Assembly: GCF_900095135.1 (NCBI RefSeq)
Contig: NZ_LT605205.1
Span: 2,046,001 to 2,110,000, forward strand
Reading direction: 5' to 3'
Length of the DNA stretch: 64,000 bases
Source: Proteiniphilum saccharofermentans
Lineage (GTDB): Bacteria; Bacteroidota; Bacteroidia; Bacteroidales; Dysgonomonadaceae
This document shows positions 16,153 through 25,754 of the stretch, in pieces. The position numbers were made by a program, and so were the translations under genes. How positions within the stretch are numbered: the first letter of the stretch is position 1; every line of letters begins with the position of its first letter. The notes under the pieces were generated by a model. It was not told the DNA's origin. It saw only the letters and a list, made by a program, of their open reading frames with translations, and did not search any database.

Positions 16153-17619
16153 TCACCTTTTCCAGAATCCGGGGATGAACAACGAGAGTACGGTAAATAT
16201 CTCAAGGCGCCCCACCAGCATAAGGAAACAGAGATAATATTTCATGAAAGGCGTCGCTGATTCGAACGTGCCGCTGGGCCCGTAAGAGCCTAATCCGAAG
16301 CCGTAGTTGCTGATGGACGAAAGGGAAACACCGATTGATTCTTCGAAATTCATCCCCGTAAGACCCAATATTACGGCACTAACCACCGTGAGGGTGACAT
16401 ACAGGAAGACAAAGGCGAATAGCCGTGACAGGGTTTCACCAGTGATCACTTTCCGATTCATCTTCACCACATAAAGTGCGTTGGGATGTACCTGGCGCTT
16501 GAAAACCAACAGTGCATTTTTGGAAAGCACTATCAAGCGCGAGATTTTCATCCCGCCCGAAGTGGACCCTTCACTGCCACAGAAGAGGATCATCGTGAGG
16601 AAAAGAAGCCAGTAGCCGGAACCCCACAACTGGAAATCAGTTGTGGCAAATCCTGTGGTGGTGATTGCCGCCACGACCTGGAAAAGCACTATCCGGAAAG
16701 TTTGTTCTGTATCGTTCATCCGTCCTGAGGCCAAAAGAGCCACTGTGATCCCCAAGGTGAAAAGGACGGTAATCAACAGATACCATTTGAACTCTTCATC
16801 CCTGAAGATAGTGGCCTTGAACCGGGTGACAAGTACCGATATGAGAAGGAAATTGGTAGCACCCAAGAACATAAGCAGGGTGATCACATATTCTGTATAG
16901 GGAGAATTGAAAAAGGCGATGCTTGTCTGCTTGGTGGAAAAGCCCCCTGTGGAAATGGCTGTGAGTGTATGGCAAGCTGCATCGAACGCATCCATCGGGC
17001 CTGCCCAAAGAAAGAAAAATCCAAGGATCGTAAGGCCGAGATAAGTAAGTGCCATCTGTTTGGTAATCTCTCTGATGCGGGGACGGAACTGGTCTTCGGC
17101 TATACCGGTGGCTTCCGCCTCATAGAACTGGCTTGAGATTCCTCCGAAAATAGGCATAAACGAGAGGACGAAGATGATGATCCCGATCCCTCCGATCCAT
17201 TGCGTGAAACTGCGCCAGAAATGGAGTGATTTGGGAAATGCTTCAATATTGACCAGGGTAGAACTGCCGGTAGTGGTGAAACCACACATGCTCTCAAAAA
17301 ATGCGTTTGTAAAAGAGGGAATGGCGCCGCTGAACAAGTAAGGGAATGTGCCGAACAGCGTCATCATCAACCATGAGAGCGTGACGGTAAAGAAAACTTC
17401 CCGTTTGGTAAGGTTACCCGCTGCACGCTTCCGTTTTCTTCCCAGAAATGAGAGAAGCACTCCGGAACCGAAGCTAGCGAGTGCCGAAAGATAAATACTC
17501 CTTACGGCCGTTTCGTTGTAATACTCACCTACGAATGCGGAAAAGAGCATGAAGATCGCTTCAATTATCAGGAGCAGACCTATGGTATTCAATACAAACT
17601 GATAGTTAAATCTCTGCAT
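16153..17619 (-). CDS. trkH: Potassium uptake protein TrkH
   Basis: A K+-translocating membrane subunit of about 488 residues, with many hydrophobic helices and selectivity-filter loops such as CGFTTTGSSTL (about residues 112-122 from this start), ISTGGFSTKQTS and ITTTGFATTDF, each with the key glycine. It works with cytosolic TrkA, whose gene lies immediately upstream. I place the start at ATG 17619 (MQRFNYQFVLNTIG) because family members begin here; in-frame starts further up (to 17679, two bases from the trkA stop) would add up to 20 residues. Confidence 0.95.
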   Translation of the reverse strand: MQRFNYQFVLNTIGLLLIIEAIFMLFSAFVGEYYNETAVRSIYLSALASFGSGVLLSFLGRKRKRAAGNLTKREVFFTVTLSWLMMTLFGTFPYLFSGAIPSFTNAFFESMCGFTTTGSSTLVNIEAFPKSLHFWRSFTQWIGGIGIIIFVLSFMPIFGGISSQFYEAEATGIAEDQFRPRIREITKQMALTYLGLTILGFFFLWAGPMDAFDAACHTLTAISTGGFSTKQTSIAFFNSPYTEYVITLLMFLGATNFLLISVLVTRFKATIFRDEEFKWYLLITVLFTLGITVALLASGRMNDTEQTFRIVLFQVVAAITTTGFATTDFQLWGSGYWLLFLTMILFCGSEGSTSGGMKISRLIVLSKNALLVFKRQVHPNALYVVKMNRKVITGETLSRLFAFVFLYVTLTVVSAVILGLTGMNFEESIGVSLSSISNYGFGLGSYGPSGTFESATPFMKYYLCFLMLVGRLEIFTVLSLFIPGFWKR

Positions 17620-17681
17620 GCGTCGTAGTTTGTCCGGAGGCATATGCATGTACGGTATGCAAAATCTGCCCTGGCACAAAT

Positions 17682-19019
17682 TTAATTAAATAGTTTTTCG
17701 ATACTTTTCAGTGATTTATTGAGGAAAAATACCACTACCTGATCATAGGGCTCAATCAATGTGTCTCCGTCCACCAGCATGGGTTCCCCGTTTCGGATGA
17801 TAGCCCCGAAAGTGATGTCGGGCGGTAGATTCAGGTTCCTGATCAGCTTTTTCGTCACTTTGGAGTTGGGTTTGGCGATGACTTCCCCTACATTGGCATC
17901 GGCAATGGTAAGGCTCTTTATATTGGAAGCATCGGCTTTCAGCAACAGTTCGTAGATCTTGCTGGCGGCGATCAGTTTTTTGTTGATCACAGTTCCAATA
18001 TTGAAACGTTCTGCCATCGAGATGTAATCGATATTCTCGACTTCTGCCACCGTCCTCTTCACGCCATACTGTTTTGCCATCATACATCCCAGGATATTGG
18101 CTTCGGAGTTACCGGTAAGGGCAAGAAATGCATCGGACTCAGTGATACCCTCCCGCAGGAGAAATTCAGCGTTCCGGCCGTCTTCCACAAAAACGGTGAC
18201 GTTGGGCGGGGCCATCTCCACCAGCTTTTCCGCACGTTCCCTGTCCTGTTCAATGATCTTTATATTGATGTTCGACGGGAGTTGTTGTATGGTACGCATG
18301 GTGATGCGGCTGCCACCCATAAACATGATTTTTCTGGTCTCGAACGATTTTTTACCGAACAGTTCGGGCAATGAATCGATATGTTTTCTGAGGGTGGTGA
18401 AATAAAGAATATCATCAGGAAGGATCTGATCGCTCCCTTTAGGTATCAGGGTGTGCGAATTGCGCTTGATGGCCACCATGTGGAACCGTTTGTTTGTCTG
18501 TGGAAGGTCGTACAGGTATGTATTCACAATGGGGGCATTCTCCCTTACTTTGGCGGCGGCAAGGATTACGGTTCCGTTGCATAATTCCCACCAGAAGCGT
18601 GCCCACGGCGTTTTAAGCGACATTGCGATCTCCCGGGCCGCGATCAGTTCGGGATAGATCATGGAATGAATCCCCAACTTTTCAAAGAATTCTTTGTTCT
18701 TGGGTAACAGGTATTCGTAATTATCTATACGGGCAAGTGTCCTCTTCGCCCCTAAATTGGAGGCAAGCATACAGGAGGTGATGTTTTTGGACTCTTCGGG
18801 AGTTACGCCGATATAGAGGTCGGTATTGGCAGCACCTACTTCCGTAAGATCTTTGAGCGACATGCAGTTGCCGATATAGGTGAGTATATCGGTGTTGTCA
18901 CGTATGATGGCAAGCCGATCTTTATCGGCATCGATAAGTGTTATGTCGTGATTTTCCTGTCCGAGAAGTTTCGCCAGATGGGTTCCGACGGCGCCCGCAC
19001 CTGCTATTAAAATCTTCAT
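17682..19019 (-). CDS. trkA: Trk potassium transport regulator TrkA
   Basis: A 445-residue cytosolic NAD(H)-binding gating subunit with two RCK units. The first begins KILIAGAGAVGTHLAKLLG with the GxGxxG dinucleotide motif and an acidic LIDAD loop; the second begins at about residue 230 (IMFMGGSRITMRTIQQL) and has lost the strict glycine pattern. Each N domain is followed by a TrkA-C domain (about 140-220 and 365-445). It shares an operon with trkH. Confidence 0.96.
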   Translation of the reverse strand: MKILIAGAGAVGTHLAKLLGQENHDITLIDADKDRLAIIRDNTDILTYIGNCMSLKDLTEVGAANTDLYIGVTPEESKNITSCMLASNLGAKRTLARIDNYEYLLPKNKEFFEKLGIHSMIYPELIAAREIAMSLKTPWARFWWELCNGTVILAAAKVRENAPIVNTYLYDLPQTNKRFHMVAIKRNSHTLIPKGSDQILPDDILYFTTLRKHIDSLPELFGKKSFETRKIMFMGGSRITMRTIQQLPSNINIKIIEQDRERAEKLVEMAPPNVTVFVEDGRNAEFLLREGITESDAFLALTGNSEANILGCMMAKQYGVKRTVAEVENIDYISMAERFNIGTVINKKLIAASKIYELLLKADASNIKSLTIADANVGEVIAKPNSKVTKKLIRNLNLPPDITFGAIIRNGEPMLVDGDTLIEPYDQVVVFFLNKSLKSIEKLFN

Positions 19020-19049
19020 TGCATCCTTTGCAGTTAATGATTCTCTATC

Positions 19050-21011
19050 TCAACGGTTATGTATCTGTACAACAGGGTTTATCCTGTTATGCGGTGGCTG
19101 TAGATGTGCATGAATTCCCCGGGTTTCCTTATACATACGCGTAATATGTTCCAGAATACCCTTTTCATCGATTCCGGTGATCTGCTGAAGTTCTCTGACT
19201 GATCCGTGGGTAACAAATTCATCGGGGATACCTACGCGGAGCAGATGAACATCAGTATAGTCGTTTTCCGCAAGGAACTCGAGGACGGCGCTCCCCAAAC
19301 CTCCTTTAATGACCCCATCTTCCACGGTGATGATATATCTGAATTTCCTTGCCACCTTATGCAGCAACTCCTCATCGACGGGCTTCAGGAAGACCATATC
19401 ATAATGGGCTACGCTGATGCCCGATTTCTCCGCTTCGTCGATTGCTCTTGCTGCATTATTGCCGATAGCACCAATGGAGAGGAGGGCTATATCTTTCCCT
19501 TTTCTTAGTTTCCTCCCTTTACCGATAGGAAGGATATGGGGTTCGTTTTTCCATTCGGTCATCTCACCCTGGCCACGGGGGTACCTGATCGCGAAAGGTC
19601 CTTCGTTTCCATATACGGCTGTGTGCATCAGGTTGCGCAGTTCATGTTCGTTGTAGGGCGATGAGATAATCAGGTTGGGTATGGGACGAAGATAGGCAAG
19701 GTCAAATACACCATGATGCGTAGGGCCATCGGGACCCACTAAACCTGCCCTGTCAAGACAGAAGATCACTTTCAGTTTTTGTAGTGCCACATCGTGGATT
19801 ACCTGGTCGTATGCCCGTTGCATAAACGATGAGTAAATATTACAAAACGGGATCAATCCTTCTTTTGCCATGCCGGCGGAAAAGGTTACGGCATGTGCTT
19901 CGGCAATGCCCACATCGAATGACCTGTCGGGGAATCTGTCTGCCATAAAAGTCATGGAACAGCCGGTGGGCATGGCCGGAGTCACTCCCACGATTTTCTC
20001 ATTTTTCTCAGCCATCGCCACAAGGGTATGTCCGAACACATCCTGATAAAGCTGGGGTTGGTTTGCATTATCCTTCAGGATCCGCTCGCCGGTCTCTTTA
20101 TTGAAAAGACCCGGTGAATGCCAGATGGTGGCCGATTTTTCAGCCGGCCTGAATCCTTTGCCTTTGACGGTTTTGATGTGAAGTAACTTCGGCCCCTGCA
20201 TATCTTTGATATTGCGGAGTATACGGATCAATCCCGGCAGGTCATGCCCATCGACCGGCCCGAAATATCGTATATTAAATCCTTCGAACAGATTTTGCTC
20301 TTTGGTTATCAGGGATTTGACGCTGTTATTGAACCGCAAGACGAGGTTCTTTTCTTTTTCCGAAATCAGATTTCGTTTTTTGAAACCCTGGTAGATATTG
20401 TTCCGTACCTTATTGTATTTTGCAGAAGTGGTCAGTTTCACCAGGTAATCCTGCATTCCACCCACGTTGTTGTCGATCGACATATCATTGTCGTTAAGGA
20501 TGATCAACAGGTTATTGGGTTGCGAGCAGGCGTTGTTGATCCCTTCGTAGGCCAATCCGCCGGTCATGGATCCATCGCCGATGATGGCAACGATATGCCG
20601 GTTCATTTCCTTCCTGAGATTGGCTGCCACAGCCATACCCAACGCCGCCGAGATGGAGGTGGACGCATGGCCGGCGGCAAAAGTATCGTATTCGCTCTCA
20701 TTGGGGTTGGTGAACCCGGAAAGCCCTCCCAGCTTACGATTGGTTGAAAACCGGTCGCGGCGGCCGGTCAGTATCTTATGGCTATAGGCCTGATGCCCTA
20801 CATCCCATACGAGTCGGTCGTAGGGAGTATTATAGAGGTAATGGAGCGCCACAGTCAACTCTACAGTTCCCAGGCTCGATCCAAAATGTCCGGGGTTATT
20901 GGAAAGCTGCTCGATGATGAATTCCCTCAGTTCGCTGCAAACTGTTTCCAGTTGTTCTATGCTGAGTTTTTTCAGATCGTCGGGGCTGTTTATATGTTGT
21001 AAATATTGCAT
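19050..21011 (-). CDS. dxs: 1-deoxy-D-xylulose-5-phosphate synthase
   Basis: A 653-residue thiamine-diphosphate enzyme catalysing the first step of the MEP isoprenoid pathway from pyruvate and glyceraldehyde 3-phosphate. The TPP-binding motif is [17 protein letters not shown] (about 150-166); an N-terminal [17 protein letters not shown] block, the [10 protein letters not shown] motif (about 432) and the transketolase C-domain are all present. The length is normal with a slightly long tail ([20 protein letters not shown]). It lies 30 bp upstream of trkA on the same strand and may be co-transcribed. Confidence 0.97.
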   Translation of the reverse strand: MQYLQHINSPDDLKKLSIEQLETVCSELREFIIEQLSNNPGHFGSSLGTVELTVALHYLYNTPYDRLVWDVGHQAYSHKILTGRRDRFSTNRKLGGLSGFTNPNESEYDTFAAGHASTSISAALGMAVAANLRKEMNRHIVAIIGDGSMTGGLAYEGINNACSQPNNLLIILNDNDMSIDNNVGGMQDYLVKLTTSAKYNKVRNNIYQGFKKRNLISEKEKNLVLRFNNSVKSLITKEQNLFEGFNIRYFGPVDGHDLPGLIRILRNIKDMQGPKLLHIKTVKGKGFRPAEKSATIWHSPGLFNKETGERILKDNANQPQLYQDVFGHTLVAMAEKNEKIVGVTPAMPTGCSMTFMADRFPDRSFDVGIAEAHAVTFSAGMAKEGLIPFCNIYSSFMQRAYDQVIHDVALQKLKVIFCLDRAGLVGPDGPTHHGVFDLAYLRPIPNLIISSPYNEHELRNLMHTAVYGNEGPFAIRYPRGQGEMTEWKNEPHILPIGKGRKLRKGKDIALLSIGAIGNNAARAIDEAEKSGISVAHYDMVFLKPVDEELLHKVARKFRYIITVEDGVIKGGLGSAVLEFLAENDYTDVHLLRVGIPDEFVTHGSVRELQQITGIDEKGILEHITRMYKETRGIHAHLQPPHNRINPVVQIHNR

Positions 21012-21196
21012 ACGCTTGTTTTATTTAGAATAAGGGGTAAAGAATAAAGAGAAAAGACAATGTTTAGATTTACTGCTCGCTTCATAATTCTGCACATAGT
21101 TTTCTTCTTTAATAACGGGTTTAGGTATAAAATAGTTTATAATTATCCTAATCATTCATAGACCTTTCCATTTTTCCACCTTCCCACTTTTCTACC

Positions 21197-23395
21197 TTAA
21201 TTCGCCATATCGGAGAAGAACTTGATGCGAACCAGGCGTATTTCGGTTTCTGTATAATCTGACAATTCTTCCTGTGCCTTCTCCAGATCATCTGTCTCGG
21301 TCTCTTTGAAGTAGGAGTAAATATCCTGCAGTACATCCTGATCCATCACTTCATTGAGGAAATAATCGATATTGATCTTGGTACCCGAATATACAATGGC
21401 TTCTACTTCCGACAGCATTTCGTTAAAATCAATACCTTTTGATTCCGCTAAATCGTCAAGTGCCACCTTTCTGTCAATGGCCTGTACGATAGATACTTTG
21501 AGTTTCGATTTATTGGCGACCGTCTTCACACGGAGATCTTCGGGACGGGTAATGTCGTTTTCCTCCACGTGTTTCTTTATCAGATCGACGAATTCTTTGC
21601 CATAACGTTTTGCTTTTCCGGCACCCACTCCGGGAATATTTTGCAATTCCTCAAGTGTAATGGGATAGGAGGTGGCCATGGCTTCGAGTGACGAAGGCTG
21701 GAAAATAACATAAGGAGGAACGTTCAGTTTTTTCGACAGTTTTTTCCTCAGGTCCTTCATCATGGAGAAAAGCACGGGGTCGGCAGCACCACCGCTTCCA
21801 CCGGCAGAGATCACATCTGAATCATCACTTTCCGGATCGGTCATGTTGTCCTCATCTTCATCATCTTTCGTTATCTTAAATGAGACAGGACTTTTCAAGA
21901 AGTCTTTCCCCTTCTTGGTAATCTTGAGAATACCGTAGTTTTCGATATCTTTTTTCAGATAGTTATCGAGTAGTGCCTGACGGATAACTACTTCCCAGGT
22001 GCTTTCTTCTTCATCGGCACCCGATCCGAATTCCTCCAATTCATTATGCCCGTACGTCTCTATATCAGATGATTCTTTTCCTATAAGGAAATTTATAAGA
22101 TAATCGGCCTTTTGTTTTTCTTTGAGAGCGGTAATCGCTTCCAACACAGTAATAAGTAACTCTTTCGCTTCCACTTTCTTCTTGGGATTTAAACAATTGT
22201 CACAATGTTCACAATTCGGTTCGTTATACTCTTCGCCAAAGTAGTGCAGCAGCACTTTCCTCCGGCATACGGATGTTTCTGCATAAGCGGCTGTTTCCAG
22301 CAGCAGTTGTTTTCCGATCTCCTGTTCCGAGACCGGTTTACCCTGCATGAAACGCTCCAGTTTCTGCAGGTCTTTTTCTGAATAGAATGCGATGCATTTT
22401 CCCTCACCCCCATCGCGTCCGGCACGGCCGGTTTCCTGATAATAACCTTCAAGGCTCTTGGGAATATCATAATGGATCACATAACGTACATCAGGTTTAT
22501 CGATTCCCATACCAAAGGCAATAGTCGCTACAATTACATCCACCTTCTCCATAAGGAAAGCATCCTGATTATTGCTGCGCGTGGCGGCATCCATTCCGGC
22601 GTGGTAAGGTAATGCCCTGATATCGTTTGCTTGCAGGATCTCTGCAAAATCGTCCACTTTCTTTCGGCTCAGACAATAGATAATTCCTGATTTTTTGCCC
22701 TGGGAGAGAATATACTTAATGATCTCCCTGTCTATTTGTTCAGTCTTATTACGAATCTCGTAATAGAGGTTGGGGCGGTTAAAAGATGATTTAAATACCA
22801 CCGCGTCAGTCATCCCGAGATTCTTCTGGATATCGTGCTGTACCTTTGGTGTGGCTGTTGCAGTTAAAGTGATGATAGGGCGTACGCTGATCTCACTGAT
22901 GATTGGCCTGATGCGCCGGTATTCCGGTCGGAAATCATGACCCCATTCCGAAATACAATGCGCCTCATCCACAGCATAAAATGATATAGGGATATTCCGG
23001 AGGAATTCCACGTTTTCAGTTTTGGTGAGCGACTCGGGCGCTACATACAGCATCTTTGTCCTGCCGGAGAGCACATCTCTTTTTACCTCTTCTATTTCCT
23101 GCTTATTGAGGGAGGAGTTGAGAAAGTGGGCAATACCGTTTTCTTCACTGTGGTTACGCATGGCGTCCACCTGATTTTTCATCAGTGCGATAAGCGGAGA
23201 AATGACAATCGCCGTTCCCTCCATCAGTAGCGCAGGGAGTTGGTAGCAGAGTGATTTTCCGCCACCGGTTGGCATTAATACAAAAGTGTCTTTTCCGGAC
23301 AAGATACTTCTGATTATAGCCTCCTGGTTACCTTTAAAAGTATCGAATCCGAAATATTTCTTTAACCCTTTGTATAATAAATCTTGTTTTTCCAT
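21197..23395 (-). CDS. recQ: ATP-dependent DNA helicase RecQ
   Basis: A 732-residue 3'-5' helicase for recombinational repair. Motif I is MPTGGGKSLCYQLPAL (about residues 38-53), motif II is DEAHCISEWGHDFR, and motif VI is QETGRAGRDG. The zinc-binding region has CRRK...CEHCDNC (about 360-390), followed by the RQC and HRDC domains (ELQNIPGVGAGKAKRYG) and a C-terminal helical extension common in Bacteroidota. The start is ATG 23395, since a longer frame to 23446 would run into the -7 box of the promoter at 23444-23473. Confidence 0.96.
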   Translation of the reverse strand: MEKQDLLYKGLKKYFGFDTFKGNQEAIIRSILSGKDTFVLMPTGGGKSLCYQLPALLMEGTAIVISPLIALMKNQVDAMRNHSEENGIAHFLNSSLNKQEIEEVKRDVLSGRTKMLYVAPESLTKTENVEFLRNIPISFYAVDEAHCISEWGHDFRPEYRRIRPIISEISVRPIITLTATATPKVQHDIQKNLGMTDAVVFKSSFNRPNLYYEIRNKTEQIDREIIKYILSQGKKSGIIYCLSRKKVDDFAEILQANDIRALPYHAGMDAATRSNNQDAFLMEKVDVIVATIAFGMGIDKPDVRYVIHYDIPKSLEGYYQETGRAGRDGGEGKCIAFYSEKDLQKLERFMQGKPVSEQEIGKQLLLETAAYAETSVCRRKVLLHYFGEEYNEPNCEHCDNCLNPKKKVEAKELLITVLEAITALKEKQKADYLINFLIGKESSDIETYGHNELEEFGSGADEEESTWEVVIRQALLDNYLKKDIENYGILKITKKGKDFLKSPVSFKITKDDEDEDNMTDPESDDSDVISAGGSGGAADPVLFSMMKDLRKKLSKKLNVPPYVIFQPSSLEAMATSYPITLEELQNIPGVGAGKAKRYGKEFVDLIKKHVEENDITRPEDLRVKTVANKSKLKVSIVQAIDRKVALDDLAESKGIDFNEMLSEVEAIVYSGTKINIDYFLNEVMDQDVLQDIYSYFKETETDDLEKAQEELSDYTETEIRLVRIKFFSDMAN

Positions 23396-23443
23396 TGAGC
23401 AAATCACTCTGTAATCAAATCTGCCTTTTCCGAAAGGCAAACA

Positions 23444-23473
23444 CAAAATTAAGAAAGTATTTTATATTTCCAA
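23444..23473 (-). promoter_or_regulatory. recQ promoter
   Basis: TTG (23473-23471), a 19-nt spacer and TAATTTTG (23451-23444) match the Bacteroidota sigma-A consensus. Predicted transcription start is near 23438, about 43 nt before the recQ ATG. Confidence 0.65.
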
Positions 23474-23558
23474 ATAAGATTTGTAATACAAAACGAATAT
23501 ATTCAATTGTGTTATCAACCCGTGCATATTCAGTGATAAACGGATAAGTGACTGCATT

Positions 23559-23591
23559 AAAAAAAACGCAAGCTGAACATGCGTTTTTTTT
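23559..23591 (-). terminator. clpX operon terminator
   Basis: AAAAAAAACGCA (23559-23570) pairs with TGCGTTTTTTTT (23580-23591) across a 9-nt loop. The A and T tracts make it usable in both directions. It lies about 60 bp after the clpX stop. Confidence 0.75.
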
Positions 23592-23653
23592 GATTCACAC
23601 GCAACCGGCTTTCACCGGCCGGGGATTCCTATATGTCGTGAATGGAATATGTT

Positions 23654-24898
23654 TCAGGCGACTCTTAAATGGTGGAGATCTGAATTCTCCAACTGTTGAG
23701 CAGCATATTCGCGGGTAACGTGCATTTTTTTCTTCTCACCTGAAGAGGGGAGAGTGAACATAGCTTCGATCATGATTGCTTCTACGATAGAACGCAATCC
23801 GCGCGCTCCCAGTTTAAATTCAATCGCCTTATCGACGATATATTCGTAAGCTTCATGGTCGAAAGTGAGTGTTACGTTATCCATCTCAAATAACTTCTGA
23901 TATTGTTTGATGATCGAATTTTTAGGCTCCACCAATATGCGCAGCAGTGCATCCCGGTCGAGCGGCTCTAAATAGGTGAGGACTGGAAGTCGCCCGATGA
24001 TCTCCGGGATCAGCCCGAATGATTTCAGGTCGAGCGGAGTGATATATTTCATCAGGTTATTCCGGTCGATTACCGAACTTTGATTGCTGGCGGCATAACC
24101 TACCACACGTGTGTTGAGGCGTTGGGCGATTTTTTTCTCTATCCCGTCGAAGGCACCTCCGCAAATAAACAATATATTTTTGGTATTTACGGCGATCATC
24201 CTCTGTTCCGGATGTTTTCTGCCACCCTGGGGCGGGACATTTACCACCGAGCCCTCGAGTAATTTCAGTAATCCCTGCTGTACTCCTTCACCACTCACAT
24301 CGCGGGTGATAGAGGGGTTGTCGCTCTTACGGGCAATCTTATCGATTTCATCGATAAAAACAATCCCTCTTTCCGCGGCGTTTACGTTATAGTCAGCGAC
24401 CTGAAGCAGACGGGTGAGAATACTCTCTATATCCTCTCCCACGTAGCCGGCTTCAGTAAGCACAGTTGCATCCACAATAGTAAAGGGAACCTGCAGCATC
24501 TTTGCAATGGTTCTGGCCAGCAATGTTTTTCCTGTACCTGTTGCTCCTACCATAATGATGTTCGATTTTTCAATCTCCACCTCATCTTTGGTATTCTTCT
24601 GCAGGATTCGTTTATAGTGGTTATAGACCGATACCGACAGAAAACGCTTTGCACTCTCCTGTTTGATCACATACTGATCTAAAAACTCCTTGATCTGTGC
24701 CGGTTTGGGGAGCGAGGAGAGGGAAAGTCCGATGTCTGATTTCTTGTTGCTTTGGAACGAGTCGTTCACAATTTCGTGTGCCTGTTCGGCGCACATGTCA
24801 CAGATAAAGCCGGTCATACCCGAAATGAGCAGATTTACTTCCTGTTCACTTCTTCCACAAAAACTGCAATGATTGCTGCTATTCGCCTTTTTTGCCAT
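23654..24898 (-). CDS. clpX: ClpX unfoldase subunit of ClpXP
   Basis: A 414-residue AAA+ unfoldase feeding substrates into ClpP. The N-terminal zinc domain has CSFCGRS...CDMCAEQ (about residues 12-38), Walker A is [15 protein letters not shown] (about 118-132), Walker B is [12 protein letters not shown], the pore loop is in AGYVGEDIE, and the IGF-type ClpP-contact loop appears as the [11 protein letters not shown] region. Standard length. It follows clpP by 3 bp on the same strand. Confidence 0.97.
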   Translation of the reverse strand: MAKKANSSNHCSFCGRSEQEVNLLISGMTGFICDMCAEQAHEIVNDSFQSNKKSDIGLSLSSLPKPAQIKEFLDQYVIKQESAKRFLSVSVYNHYKRILQKNTKDEVEIEKSNIIMVGATGTGKTLLARTIAKMLQVPFTIVDATVLTEAGYVGEDIESILTRLLQVADYNVNAAERGIVFIDEIDKIARKSDNPSITRDVSGEGVQQGLLKLLEGSVVNVPPQGGRKHPEQRMIAVNTKNILFICGGAFDGIEKKIAQRLNTRVVGYAASNQSSVIDRNNLMKYITPLDLKSFGLIPEIIGRLPVLTYLEPLDRDALLRILVEPKNSIIKQYQKLFEMDNVTLTFDHEAYEYIVDKAIEFKLGARGLRSIVEAIMIEAMFTLPSSGEKKKMHVTREYAAQQLENSDLHHLRVA

Positions 24899-24901
24899 TG
24901 T

Positions 24902-25576
24902 TTATTTCTTTTTTGTCAGGACGTCATCTACCATACCATACTCTTTGGCTTCGGATGCCGTCATCCAGAAATCGCGGTCGGAGTCTCTGGCCACATCTTC
25001 AATAGGTTTACCCGAATGAGTAGATATGATGCCGTAGAGTTCCTGTTTGATCTTTGCTATTTCACGGGCGGTAATTTCTATGTCCGAGGCTTGTCCCTGC
25101 ACACCTCCCAACGGTTGATGGATCATCACGCGTGAATGGTTGAGGGCGAACCGTTTTTTCTCGGTACCGGCTACCAGTAATACGGCTGACATTGAAGCCG
25201 CAATACCGGTACAAATGGTAGATATATCGCTTGAGATGAATTGCATGGTGTCGTAGATACCCAATCCTGCATAGACTGACCCGCCGGGTGAGTTAATGTA
25301 GATAGAGATATCTTTTCCCGGGTCGGAAGAATCGAGATAGAGTAACTGAGCCTGGATCACATTGGCTGTATAATCGTCGACTGCGGTACCGAGGAAGATA
25401 ATACGATCCATCATCAAACGGGAAAAAACATCCATCTGTGCTACGTTGAGCTGGCGTTCCTCGATGATGGTGGGGGAGATGTATCCTCCCTGGCTGGTGA
25501 TATTCATGTAACTGTCCAATCTGGAGCCGTTCATGCCCAGATGTTTCACCGCATATTTTCTAAAATCGTTATGCAT
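24902..25576 (-). CDS. clpP: ATP-dependent Clp protease proteolytic subunit
   Basis: A 224-residue serine peptidase forming the tetradecameric ClpP chamber. The catalytic Ser is in TGIAASMSAVLL, His in SRVMIHQPLGG and Asp in the ARDSDRDFWM region. The start is set at ATG 25576 (MHNDFRKYAVKHLGMNG), which matches family N-termini; an in-frame upstream start at 25615 would add 13 residues. A TAAATTTG -7-like box lies at 25646-25639. It sits between tig and clpX in the usual tig-clpP-clpX order. Confidence 0.97.
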   Translation of the reverse strand: MHNDFRKYAVKHLGMNGSRLDSYMNITSQGGYISPTIIEERQLNVAQMDVFSRLMMDRIIFLGTAVDDYTANVIQAQLLYLDSSDPGKDISIYINSPGGSVYAGLGIYDTMQFISSDISTICTGIAASMSAVLLVAGTEKKRFALNHSRVMIHQPLGGVQGQASDIEITAREIAKIKQELYGIISTHSGKPIEDVARDSDRDFWMTASEAKEYGMVDDVLTKKK

Positions 25577-25754
25577 AAAATTTGGTTTGATGTTTATAAT
25601 TCTAATTATTACCAATAAAGCAACTGCAAACAGAGTGCCAAATTTACAGTCAGCTACACTTACCGGTGTTAGAATTATACAACAAATTTATAACGAATTA
25701 TCGAATTACAAAATAAAATCCTGATAAACAATCGATAGGTTGCTCAGCAGATAT